A DNA stretch of 64,000 bases from Ferrovibrio sp036381655 (GTDB lineage: Bacteria; Pseudomonadota; Alphaproteobacteria; Ferrovibrionales; Ferrovibrionaceae): positions 62,001-126,000 of the forward strand of contig NZ_DASVCJ010000065.1 of assembly GCF_036381655.1 (NCBI RefSeq), given 5' to 3'. Made by a program: the position numbers and the translations under genes. The notes beneath the pieces are model-generated. The model did not search any database, was not told the DNA's origin, and worked only from the letters and a program-made list of their open reading frames with translations. Shown here in pieces: positions 25,914 through 33,215 of this stretch. The first letter of the stretch is position 1, and each line of letters starts with the position of its first letter.

Positions 25914-26335
25914 TGTCCGATCATGAAGGTAAGATAATCGCCGCGCTCCTGCGGCGTGCAGTCACGCCCTAGCACACTCTTGCAGTCGCGGGCGAAATGC
26001 TTCTCCACCTCGGTCAGATCGGTGTAGCGCTGCGGATTGACCGAGACGGCGGCGGGGTCGATCGGACGTCCCGTCTTGGCATTGCGGCCTGGCTGCTTCG
26101 GATCGCTGGTGTGGCAGGACATGCAAGATGGCGTCCGCGCATCGCTGCCCGCCCAAGTGGTGCGATACAGCGTTTCACCGCGCGCCGCCGAGAACCCGGC
26201 GAAGCCGGAATCCGCCGCCCGCGCCAGATCGGCATATCGCTTCAGGATCGCCGACCGGTCCGCATCGGCGGCCATGGCGGCAAGCGGGATCGCAATCGCG
26301 GCGACGGCGGCCAGGGCGATACGAGGGAGAGTCAT
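25910..26335 (-). CDS. SHP-like (DUF1924) c-type cytochrome (141 aa)
   Basis: This is an exported monoheme cytochrome of the DUF1924 / sphaeroides heme protein family. Signal peptide: 'IALAAVAAIAIPLAAMAADA'. The heme motif CMSCH is near residue 71. 'GRPIDPAAVSVNPQRYTDL' and 'FARDCKSVLGRDCTPQERGDYLTFM' are typical of the family, including the extra Cys pair in the C-terminal part. Characterised SHPs bind oxygen and nitric oxide through a displaceable Asn ligand; that property is inferred here, not seen. Start and stop overlap its neighbours (ATGA each side), forming a cytochrome b - SHP - DHC operon. Confidence 0.92.
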   Translation of the reverse strand: MTLPRIALAAVAAIAIPLAAMAADADRSAILKRYADLARAADSGFAGFSAARGETLYRTTWAGSDARTPSCMSCHTSDPKQPGRNAKTGRPIDPAAVSVNPQRYTDLTEVEKHFARDCKSVLGRDCTPQERGDYLTFMIGQ

Positions 26336-26856
26336 GGCCGAACCTCCCCCTGGCTCTTGCGGGGAACAGACTCCAAAAGGCGCTGGGCCAACCCTTTTGC
26401 CCGGTTCGTCAGCCCGCGGCCGTTATAGAGCACGATTACGAAGGCGATATGGCCGAAGATCACCCACAGCGAGGCCTGCGCCAGGCCTTCATGCAGATCT
26501 TCGATCCAGGTGACGAAATCGGCAATCGCACCGGTGGCGGCCGCGGCGCCGACGACGCCCAGCAGAGCCACGGCGAACCAGGCGAAGAACGGATTGCGGC
26601 CCCGGCGCTTGCCGAACCAGGCCAATGTTCCCGTCAGGCTGGGGCGCGGTATGTGGAAAGGGTTGCCCGGTCGTGCCAGCAACCCGGCCAGCAGGCGCAG
26701 AACGATGGCCGCCAGCACCACGTAACCGGCAAAAAGATGCATGGCATAAGTGTCCTCATCGGCCGTCAGATAGGCAACGAGGAAGCTGCCCGCCAACAGC
26801 GCGTGCCATAGGCGGAGCAGAACGAAACCGTGCTTACGCATGAAGGTCCTTGGCAT
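26332..26856 (-). CDS. Cytochrome b561-type membrane protein (174 aa)
   Basis: This four-helix membrane cytochrome b probably takes electrons from the quinol pool to the periplasmic cytochromes. Heme-ligand His candidates are in 'LLRLWHALLAGSFLVAYL', 'TYAMHLFAGYVVLAAIVL', 'EDLHEGLAQASLWVIFGHIAF'. A short loop holds basic residues (FGKRRGRNPF). The ATG has a GGGAG site. The stop overlaps the SHP gene start (ATGA). This is the membrane partner known from SHP/DHC clusters in other proteobacteria. Confidence 0.92.
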   Translation of the reverse strand: MPRTFMRKHGFVLLRLWHALLAGSFLVAYLTADEDTYAMHLFAGYVVLAAIVLRLLAGLLARPGNPFHIPRPSLTGTLAWFGKRRGRNPFFAWFAVALLGVVGAAAATGAIADFVTWIEDLHEGLAQASLWVIFGHIAFVIVLYNGRGLTNRAKGLAQRLLESVPRKSQGEVRP

Positions 26857-26874
26857 GATGATGCTCCCGGCTCC

Positions 26875-27159
26875 TCAATCCTCGTCATCATTTCGGCAAT
26901 CGCCGCCGAAAGCATCGGGCCAGCGATTCCGCTCGGCGCTCTCGCGACGACGGTGTTCCTTATGCTCCTTTTTGCCGAACGCCCGGTCCGTGGGCTTGAG
27001 GTAGCCGTTATCGGCAGCGGCCTGCGATGCGCCGGCGGCCGGCGCCTGGATTTGCGGCGCCTTGCCTGGCGCGTTCTGGGCCGTTTCCGCATAGGCCGCG
27101 GCGAATCCGGCGATGATGGCGGCGGCGATAAGGCCCTGGAAAAACATCTTGCGCAGCAT
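26875..27159 (-). CDS. Small exported charged protein of unknown function (94 aa)
   Basis: The protein has a signal peptide ('MFFQGLIAAAIIAGFAAAYA'), then an Ala/Pro/Gln-rich linker and a very charged tail ('FGKKEHKEHRRRESAERNRW', ending DCRNDDED). AAGGAG lies right before the ATG. It is the first gene of the cytochrome b/SHP/DHC run, 18 bases before cytochrome b, and is divergent from the PepSY gene. No family is recognised. Its position suggests an accessory of the redox module, for example metal or heme binding through its His and acidic residues, but this is only an inference. Confidence 0.75.
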   Translation of the reverse strand: MLRKMFFQGLIAAAIIAGFAAAYAETAQNAPGKAPQIQAPAAGASQAAADNGYLKPTDRAFGKKEHKEHRRRESAERNRWPDAFGGDCRNDDED

Positions 27160-27266
27160 GGTCGACTCCTTGGTTTGAACCGCCACAACGCTATGCCATC
27201 GCGGCTGAACCGGGGCTGACTGGCGCGTTCATCTGCCGTTCAGCTTGTCGCTGCTAGAGTGCCGCC

Positions 27267-27581
27267 ATGCAAATCCCCTTGGCCCTGCTCGCCCTGTCTG
27301 CGGCACTGACCATCGCCAGCCCCGCCCAGGCGGGCGAGGACGATCACGACCGGGCGCGCCGTGCGGTCGAGTCAGGAGAAATAAAGCCACTGCGAAGCAT
27401 TCTCGAAAATGCCGAGGCGACCTACGGCGGCCAATTGATCGAGGCCGAGCTGGAGCGGGAGGATGGCCGGCTCGTCTATGAACTCAAGCTGCTCACCGTC
27501 GATGGCCGATTGCTGAAGGTCTATTATGATGCTTGGAGCGGATTGCCGCTGAACAAAGCGAAGCATCATCATCGCAAATGA
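27267..27581 (+). CDS. PepSY-domain periplasmic protein (104 aa)
   Basis: This small exported protein has a signal peptide ('IPLALLALSAALTIASPAQA') followed by one PepSY domain. The domain runs 'IKPLRSILENAEATYGGQLIEAELERED' through 'LVYELKLLTVDGRLLKVYYDA'. It ends in a His/Lys-rich tail (KAKHHHRK). PepSY proteins beside OmpR-type two-component systems are common and are thought to act as periplasmic sensors or modulators. The stop overlaps the response-regulator ATG (ATGA), so the three genes PepSY, regulator and kinase form one operon, divergent from the cytochrome genes. Confidence 0.92.
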   Translation: MQIPLALLALSAALTIASPAQAGEDDHDRARRAVESGEIKPLRSILENAEATYGGQLIEAELEREDGRLVYELKLLTVDGRLLKVYYDAWSGLPLNKAKHHHRK

Positions 27582-28246
27582 GAATTCTTGTCGTCGAGGA
27601 CGAGCCGGTTCTGGCTCTGCGGCTGCAGCAGACCTTGGAAGCGGCGGACTTTGCCGTCGATGTCGCCTATGACGGCGAGGAGGGCTGGCATCTGGGCGAT
27701 ACCGAAAACTATGATGCGGTCGTCCTCGATCTCGGTCTCCCGAAGCTCGATGGCGTGAGCATTCTCCGGCGCTGGCGCGACAGCGGCCGAGCCTTTCCGG
27801 TCCTGATCCTGACCGCCCGCAGCCGCTGGTCGGAAAAGATGGCTGGCTTTCAGGCTGGCGCGGATGATTACCTGACCAAGCCCTTCGAAATGGATGAGGT
27901 GGTCTATCGATTGCGGGCCCTGATCCGCCGCGCCGCCGGCCATGCCCAGCCGGAACTGGCCTGCGGACCGTTGCGGCTCGATACGCTGGCGGGCCGTTTC
28001 AGCCTGAACGGCATTCCGATCCAGCTCACGGCGCAGGAATTTCGCATCCTCTCCTACCTGATGCATCATGCCGGCAAAATCGTCAGCCGCACCGAGCTGA
28101 TGGAGCATGTCTATGACCGGCATTTCGACAGCGATTCGAATGTGCTCGAGGTGCTGATCGGCCGGATCAGGCGCAAGCTCGACGCCGACCTGATCCATAC
28201 CGTGCGCGGCCAGGGATATCGCCTCGCCGACGAGGCAGCGCCATGA
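27578..28246 (+). CDS. OmpR/PhoB-family response regulator (222 aa)
   Basis: This is a two-domain transcription regulator. The receiver domain has acidic pocket 'VVEDEPVLAL', phospho-acceptor Asp in 'DAVVLDLGLPKLDGVSI', 'ILTARSRW' and the Lys in 'YLTKPFEMDEV'. The C-terminal winged helix has 'LTAQEFRILSYLMHHAG' and 'NVLEVLIGRIRRKLD', then 'TVRGQGYRL'. The ATG at 27578 overlaps the PepSY stop; longer in-frame starts are inside that gene. It is paired with the following kinase. The divergent cytochrome b/SHP/DHC operon is the obvious candidate target. Confidence 0.95.
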   Translation: MRILVVEDEPVLALRLQQTLEAADFAVDVAYDGEEGWHLGDTENYDAVVLDLGLPKLDGVSILRRWRDSGRAFPVLILTARSRWSEKMAGFQAGADDYLTKPFEMDEVVYRLRALIRRAAGHAQPELACGPLRLDTLAGRFSLNGIPIQLTAQEFRILSYLMHHAGKIVSRTELMEHVYDRHFDSDSNVLEVLIGRIRRKLDADLIHTVRGQGYRLADEAAP

Positions 28247-29589
28247 GCGAAAACCGCAAGCAGGCACGCATCGCCACGTCGCTGAGTTTGCGTCTGGTCG
28301 CCGCCGCCCTGATCTGGATGCTCTTCCTGCTCGGCATCGGCGGTGCGGTACTGACCCTCGCCTTCCGCCAATCTGCGGTCCAGGAATTCGGCCACCGTCT
28401 CGATGCGGTGCTGCGCACCGTGATCGCCGCCGCCGAGGTCGGGCCGGATGGCTCGCTGATCGTCAAGCCGTCGCTCGGCGATCCGCGCTTCGAGCAGATT
28501 TTCTCAGGCTGGTATTGGCAGGTCGCCGGACCGAGCGGACGTCTGACCCGGTCGCGGTCGCTTTGGGACAGTACCTTACCCGTCCATACCGACGGCGACG
28601 AGCGGCGCGAAATCGAGGGGCCGAAAGGCGAGCCGCTGCTGGTCGTCGAACGCGATATAGAATTCCCTGGGCTGGGCGGCCCGGTTCACATGCTGATCGC
28701 CGGCGACATGCGGGAATTGTCCGATCGCACCCGCAGCTTCAATACATTGCTCTTCGCCACCATCGGGCTTTTCGCCCTCGGCATGGCGATTGCCATCGTC
28801 ATCCAGGTCCGTTTCGGTTTGCGGCCGTTGCGCCTCCTCACCGACCGGCTCGCTCTCGTTCGGAGCGGCAAGGAGAAGCACCTGACGGGCGTTTACCCGC
28901 GCGAGGTTGCGCCGCTGGTCGAAACGATGAATGCCATCCTCGATCACGACGCGGAATTGATCCAGCGCGCCCGCACGCATGTGGGCAATCTAGCCCATGG
29001 CTTGAAGACGCCGCTGGCGGTCCTCCAGACGGAACTGCGCGGAAATCCCGACAAGGCGGCGATCGAAACGCAGCTGCGCCGCATGAGCCGCCTGATCGAC
29101 CATCACCTTGCCCGCGCCGCGGCGATGGCGGGATCCGGCCGGGCCCTGGGCCTTCAGGTTGATGTGCGCTCGACCGCCAGCGACATCGCCTCGGTGCTGT
29201 CTCGCATCCACGCGGATAAGCGGATCGAGACCATGATCGACATGGATGCCCACATCACTTTTCGCGGCTCCCGCGAGGACCTCGAGGAGATGCTGGGCAA
29301 TCTGATGGAGAATGCGTGGAAATGGGCGCGCCGCCGCGTGCTGATTTCGGCCAGAGTGGCCGAAGGCAACCTCCATATCGCGGTCGAGGATGATGGTCCC
29401 GGGCTGTCGGAAGAACAGACGGCCGCCGTCATGCAGCGCGGCGCCAAGCTGGACGAAACCGTACCGGGATGGGGATTGGGCCTTGGCATCGTGGCCGATA
29501 TCGCCGCTCTTAACGACGGGACTATCGCCATCGGCCGCTCCGACCTCGGCGGCGTCAAAGCCGAATTGTCGCTGCCCGGCAGCGCCTGA
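28243..29589 (+). CDS. Membrane sensor histidine kinase (448 aa)
   Basis: This is a PhoQ/QseC-like kinase. Helix 1 is about residues 13-36, a periplasmic sensor domain runs about 37-155, helix 2 is near 'LLFATIGLFALGMAIAIVIQ', and a HAMP linker follows. The H-box is in 'GNLAHGLKTPLAVLQ' (phospho-His). The ATPase boxes are N ('LGNLMENAWKWA'), G1 ('VEDDGPGLSE') and G2 ('PGWGLGLGIV'). ATG overlaps the regulator stop (ATGA). The signal is unknown; the adjacent heme proteins suggest a redox, oxygen or nitrogen-oxide cue. Confidence 0.95.
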   Translation: MSENRKQARIATSLSLRLVAAALIWMLFLLGIGGAVLTLAFRQSAVQEFGHRLDAVLRTVIAAAEVGPDGSLIVKPSLGDPRFEQIFSGWYWQVAGPSGRLTRSRSLWDSTLPVHTDGDERREIEGPKGEPLLVVERDIEFPGLGGPVHMLIAGDMRELSDRTRSFNTLLFATIGLFALGMAIAIVIQVRFGLRPLRLLTDRLALVRSGKEKHLTGVYPREVAPLVETMNAILDHDAELIQRARTHVGNLAHGLKTPLAVLQTELRGNPDKAAIETQLRRMSRLIDHHLARAAAMAGSGRALGLQVDVRSTASDIASVLSRIHADKRIETMIDMDAHITFRGSREDLEEMLGNLMENAWKWARRRVLISARVAEGNLHIAVEDDGPGLSEEQTAAVMQRGAKLDETVPGWGLGLGIVADIAALNDGTIAIGRSDLGGVKAELSLPGSA

Positions 29590-29605
29590 CCCAGCGCGGG
29601 CTGAT

Positions 29606-30448
29606 CTAGACCGCCCGCGCGATCACCTCCGTAGGAGCGATGCGCCGCTCTTGCAGGCTGCGGATCATGTTGGCGATCTTGACCGGCGCATCCTTGCCCA
29701 TCAACAGGTGCAGGCCCAGCGGTGACGGCCCGCCCTTGCCGGCGATGCGCTGCCGCATGGTTTCGAAGGTGGCCATGCCGAAGGCGGAGCGGTCCTCGAT
29801 CCCTGCGATCTCGAAACCCGACCGGCGCAGCAGGTCCTGAAGCGCCTCCGCGGTAATTAGGAAACTGGTTTCGGCGCCGGCCGCCCAGGGCACCGGGAAG
29901 TACGGCGCCCCGCCCGGTCCCTGCAGCACATCGTATATGCCGAATACCGCGCCGGGTTTGAGCACACGCCGTACTTCCCGGTAAAGCCGATCCTTGTCGG
30001 CGATGTTCATGCCGACATGCAGCATGTAGGCGCCGTCGAACGCCGCAGCATCAAATGGCAGATCGAGGGCACTCGCCTGGCGGTAATCCGTGCGGGCCGA
30101 CAGGCCGACCAGATCGGCCAGGCGACGGGCTACATCGCAGTAACCTTCGGTCAGGTCGATGCCGGTGACATGGCAGCCGCGTTCGGCCGTGAAATAGCGC
30201 GAAGCGCCGCCGATGCCGCAGCCGATATCCAGCAGGTGCGCGCCCGGCGCAAAGCCGAGCCGGTCGGCGAAGTGAATCGTCGCCGGCCGACCGCCGATAT
30301 GGAACTCGTCCACCGCGGCGAGATCGCCTGGCTTGAGCGCCGCCATGCTCTTGCCCATGGCGGCGAGCGCGGATTCTATGGCGGCGAAAAGATCGTCGCG
30401 GTCATAATGGGCCGCGACGATGCGTTCCAGGTTCTGTTCGGCAGTCAC
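29606..30448 (-). CDS. Class I SAM-dependent methyltransferase (280 aa)
   Basis: This Rossmann-fold methyltransferase has SAM motif I 'HLLDIGCGIGGASRYF', motif II 'CHVTGIDLTEGYCDVARRL' and motif IV 'FDGAYMLHVGMNIADK'. 'EVRRVLKPGAVFGIYDV' then resembles the sarcosine/dimethylglycine, phosphoethanolamine or tocopherol methyltransferase branch. A GTG start carries a strong AGGAGAGGG site. It converges on the histidine kinase gene. The substrate cannot be assigned. A 6-bp inverted repeat (GACGGC/GCCGTC, 30462-30483) lies directly upstream. Confidence 0.9.
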   Translation of the reverse strand: MTAEQNLERIVAAHYDRDDLFAAIESALAAMGKSMAALKPGDLAAVDEFHIGGRPATIHFADRLGFAPGAHLLDIGCGIGGASRYFTAERGCHVTGIDLTEGYCDVARRLADLVGLSARTDYRQASALDLPFDAAAFDGAYMLHVGMNIADKDRLYREVRRVLKPGAVFGIYDVLQGPGGAPYFPVPWAAGAETSFLITAEALQDLLRRSGFEIAGIEDRSAFGMATFETMRQRIAGKGGPSPLGLHLLMGKDAPVKIANMIRSLQERRIAPTEVIARAV

Positions 30449-30505
30449 GGCACCCTCTCCTGACGGCGACCATTCAAGCCGTCGGAAGGGCGCCGCGCAA
30501 CGCCT

Positions 30506-30952
30506 TCAGTTGACGACGCGCCAGGAGCCGTCCGGCATCAGGCAGGCCGTGCCGTAGCTGCGCTGCGGCGCGCCCGCCACGGTGACGGCGGCTTGGTATT
30601 CGCGGCAGTACTGTCCGCCGGCCGTCTGATAGACCGGCGAGGCCGGCACGGCGGATACCTGCCCGCCGCCATAGGGCGCGGGCGCGTATACGACGGGCGG
30701 CGGGGCCGTGTAATAGGCGACCGGCGGCGGCTGCACCACCACGACGCGTGGCCGGTAGGCCGGCGGGCCCCAATAACGGTGATCCCAATGGGCCGCACGG
30801 TGATGACCATGCCGCGGCGGGCCGTACCACGGGCGGGCATGCCAGCCGCCGGTGGAATAGCTGAAGGAGAAGCTGTCCGCCTTGGCGGGCATGGATGCGA
30901 TGGCAAGTCCGCCAACGACGGCGGCGGCACAGAGAGCAAGCGAGCGATTCAT
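30506..30952 (-). CDS. Exported His/Pro/Tyr-rich protein with surface-antigen-like C-terminus (148 aa)
   Basis: The protein has a signal peptide ('LALCAAAVVGGLAIASMPAKA') and a low-complexity middle rich in His, Pro, Tyr and Trp ('YGPPRHGHHRAAHWDHRYWG', 'VVVQPPPVAYYTAPPPVVYA'). A C-terminal module, 'YCREYQAAVTVAGAPQRSYG' continuing to 'TACLMPDGSWRVVN', resembles the end of rickettsial 17-kDa surface-antigen-like proteins. It is expected in the periplasm or outer membrane. AAGGAGG precedes the ATG. Function unknown. Confidence 0.82.
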   Translation of the reverse strand: MNRSLALCAAAVVGGLAIASMPAKADSFSFSYSTGGWHARPWYGPPRHGHHRAAHWDHRYWGPPAYRPRVVVVQPPPVAYYTAPPPVVYAPAPYGGGQVSAVPASPVYQTAGGQYCREYQAAVTVAGAPQRSYGTACLMPDGSWRVVN

Positions 30953-31066
30953 GGCACAGCCTCCTTGGACTGTTGCCTGGACGCTGCGCCGCGATCATGG
31001 CGAATTTGTGAAAAAAATTAGCGGCAGGAAAGGCGGCGGTCGCCGCCTTCGCTGGGCGCAGCCGGC

Positions 31067-31789
31067 TCAGTACATATGCTGCCCGCCGTTGATCGACAGC
31101 GTCGAGCCGGTGATGAAGCCGGCCTCGTCGGCGACCAGAAACAGCACGCCGCGGGCGATCTCCTCGGCGCGGCCGAGCCGGCCGACCGGGATCTTGGCGA
31201 CGATCTTCTCCAGCACGTTGGCGGGCACGGCGGCGACCATGTCGGTATCGATATAGCCCGGCGCGATGGCATTGACCGTGATGCCGCGCGCGGCGCCTTC
31301 CTGCGCCAGCGCCTTGGTGAAGCCGTGGATGCCCGACTTCGCCGCGGCATAATTGACCTGGCCGTACTGGCCGGCCTGGCCGTTGATCGAGCCGATATTG
31401 ACGATACGGCCGAAACCGCGCTCGCGCATGCCGTCGATGACGGCACGGCACATATTGAAGCAGCCGCCCAGATTCGTGTCGATCACCGCCTGCCATTGCT
31501 CATGGCTCATCTTGTGCAGCGTGCCGTCGCGCGTGATGCCGGCGTTGTTGACCACGACATCGACCGGGCCGAGTTCGCGCTCGACCTTCTTCACGCCTTC
31601 CTGGCAGGCCGCGAAATCCGCGACACTCCATTGGTAGGTCTTGATGCCCGTCTCCGCCTCGAAGGCCTTGGCCCTCTCCGAGTTGCCGGCATAATTGGCC
31701 GCCACCTTGAAACCGTTTTGATGCAGCAGCTTGGAGATCGCGGCGCCGATGCCGCGGGTTCCGCCGGTGACGATTGCTACGCGGGACAT
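31067..31789 (-). CDS. phaB: Acetoacetyl-CoA reductase (240 aa)
   Basis: This NADPH-dependent SDR reduces acetoacetyl-CoA to (R)-3-hydroxybutyryl-CoA for polyhydroxybutyrate synthesis. Motifs: 'VTGGTRGIGAAISKLLHQ', 'VVVNNAGITRDGTLHKMS', and catalytic Ser/Tyr/Lys in 'NIGSINGQAGQYGQVNYAAAKSG'. The C-terminus is 'STLSINGGQHMY'. AGGAGG lies before the ATG. It is downstream of phaA on the same strand, separated by 111 bases with a strong hairpin. A paralogue (51648-52373) lies about 20 kb away. Confidence 0.95.
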   Translation of the reverse strand: MSRVAIVTGGTRGIGAAISKLLHQNGFKVAANYAGNSERAKAFEAETGIKTYQWSVADFAACQEGVKKVERELGPVDVVVNNAGITRDGTLHKMSHEQWQAVIDTNLGGCFNMCRAVIDGMRERGFGRIVNIGSINGQAGQYGQVNYAAAKSGIHGFTKALAQEGAARGITVNAIAPGYIDTDMVAAVPANVLEKIVAKIPVGRLGRAEEIARGVLFLVADEAGFITGSTLSINGGQHMY

Positions 31790-31862
31790 GGAATTCCTCC
31801 TGTTACGGCTTTTTTGTTATGTGATGATGTCAGATGCTGGCCGACGAATCTTGTGACCGACA

Positions 31863-31891
31863 AGGGCGCGGGCTACCCCCGCCCGCGCCCT
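31863..31891. repeat. Strong hairpin between phaA and phaB
   Basis: AGGGCGCGGGC (31863-31873) and GCCCGCGCCCT (31881-31891) form an 11-bp GC-only-core stem with a 7-base loop. It is nine bases past the phaA stop. A T-run follows only on the plus strand, in the direction opposite to phaA transcription. For phaA-phaB it is therefore more likely an mRNA-stabilising or attenuating element than a classical terminator. Confidence 0.6.
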
Positions 31892-31900
31892 GAGGTTTTT

Positions 31901-33076
31901 TCAGTCGCGCTGGACGCACATGGCGATGCCCATGCCGCCGCCGATGCACAAGGTGGCCAGACCCTTCTTGGCGTCGCGGCGCTGCATCTCGTAGAGCAGC
32001 GTCACCAGCACGCGGGCGCCGGAGGCGCCGATCGGATGCCCGATGGCGATGGCGCCGCCATTGACGTTCACCTTCTCGGTATCCCAGCCCATGTCCTTGT
32101 TCACCGCGCAGGCCTGCGCGGCAAAGGCCTCGTTGGCCTCGATCAGATCGAGATCGTTGACCGACCAGCCGGCCTTCTTCAGCGCCGCGCGCGAAGCCGG
32201 AATCGGGCCGGTGCCCATGATCGCCGGATCGACGCCGGCCTGCGCCCAGGACACGATCCGGGCGAGCGATTTGACGCCGCGCTTCTTGGCTTCCTCGCCG
32301 CTCATCAGCACCACGGCGGCGGCACCGTCATTGATGCCCGAGGCATTGCCGGCGGTGACCGTGCCGTCCTTGGCGAAGGCCGGGCGCAGCCCCTTCATCG
32401 CGTCGAGGGTGGCGCCGTGGCGGATATACTCGTCCTGCTCGACGACGGTGTCGCCCTTGCGGGTCTTGATCGTCACCGGCACGATCTCGTCCTTGAAGCG
32501 GCCGGCCTTCTGCGCGGCTTCGGCCTTGTTCTGGCTCTTGACCGCGAATTCGTCCTGCATGTCGCGGGTGATCTGCCACTGCTTGGCGACATTCTCGGCC
32601 GTGTTGCCCATATGGTAGCCGTTAAAGGCATCCCACAGGCCGTCGCGGATCATCGTGTCGATGAAACCGAGGTCGCCCATCTTATGCCCGGCGCGCAGAT
32701 AGGCCGCGTGCGGCGCCTGGCTCATGCTTTCCTGGCCGCCGGCGACGACGATGCTGCTGTCGTTGTTCTGGATCGCCTGCCAGCCCAGCGCCACCGCGCG
32801 CAGGCCGGAACCGCAGAGCTGGTTGACGCCCCAGGCCGGCACCTCGACGGGCAGCCCGGCATTGATCGCCGCCTGCCGTGCCGGATTCTGGCCCTGCGCT
32901 GCCGTCAGGATCTGCCCCATGATGACCTCGCTGACCTCGCCCGGCTGCACGCCGGCGCGCTGCAGGGCGCCGGTGATGGCGACCTGGCCGAGATAATGGG
33001 CGGGTACGCTGCTGAGCGTGCCGTTGAACGAGCCGACCGGCGTGCGGGCGGCCGAGGCGATGACGATGTCGGTCAT
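31901..33076 (-). CDS. phaA: Acetyl-CoA C-acetyltransferase (391 aa)
   Basis: This biosynthetic beta-ketothiolase condenses two acetyl-CoA to acetoacetyl-CoA. The nucleophilic Cys is in 'GVNQLCGSGLRAVALG' (about residue 89). The active-site His is in 'GGAIAIGHPIGASGARV' and the second Cys in 'LCIGGGMGIAMCV'. The length of 391 matches the family exactly. The frame stays open to 33136, but the ATG at 33076 with a GGAGG site gives the canonical start (TDIVIASAARTPVG). It forms the PHA cluster with phaB downstream and phaC upstream. Confidence 0.96.
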   Translation of the reverse strand: MTDIVIASAARTPVGSFNGTLSSVPAHYLGQVAITGALQRAGVQPGEVSEVIMGQILTAAQGQNPARQAAINAGLPVEVPAWGVNQLCGSGLRAVALGWQAIQNNDSSIVVAGGQESMSQAPHAAYLRAGHKMGDLGFIDTMIRDGLWDAFNGYHMGNTAENVAKQWQITRDMQDEFAVKSQNKAEAAQKAGRFKDEIVPVTIKTRKGDTVVEQDEYIRHGATLDAMKGLRPAFAKDGTVTAGNASGINDGAAAVVLMSGEEAKKRGVKSLARIVSWAQAGVDPAIMGTGPIPASRAALKKAGWSVNDLDLIEANEAFAAQACAVNKDMGWDTEKVNVNGGAIAIGHPIGASGARVLVTLLYEMQRRDAKKGLATLCIGGGMGIAMCVQRD

Positions 33077-33215
33077 TGATCCTTCCTCCACTGGCGAAAG
33101 TCTTGCGGGACAGGCATGGCTGGGGCCGACGGGCACACCACGCTTGGTTCCCTAGACGATAGCGGCCTTTTCGCAACTGCGGCAAGGCTGCCGCAGCGCA
33201 AAATCGCTCTACCTC

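Noticed and set aside
30462..30483. GACGGC/GCCGTC inverted repeat before the methyltransferase
   Set aside because: Short and without T-tract; expected at this GC content.
31076..33079. 667-codon plus-strand frame over phaB/phaA
   Set aside because: Shadow of two well-supported minus-strand genes; low-complexity translation.
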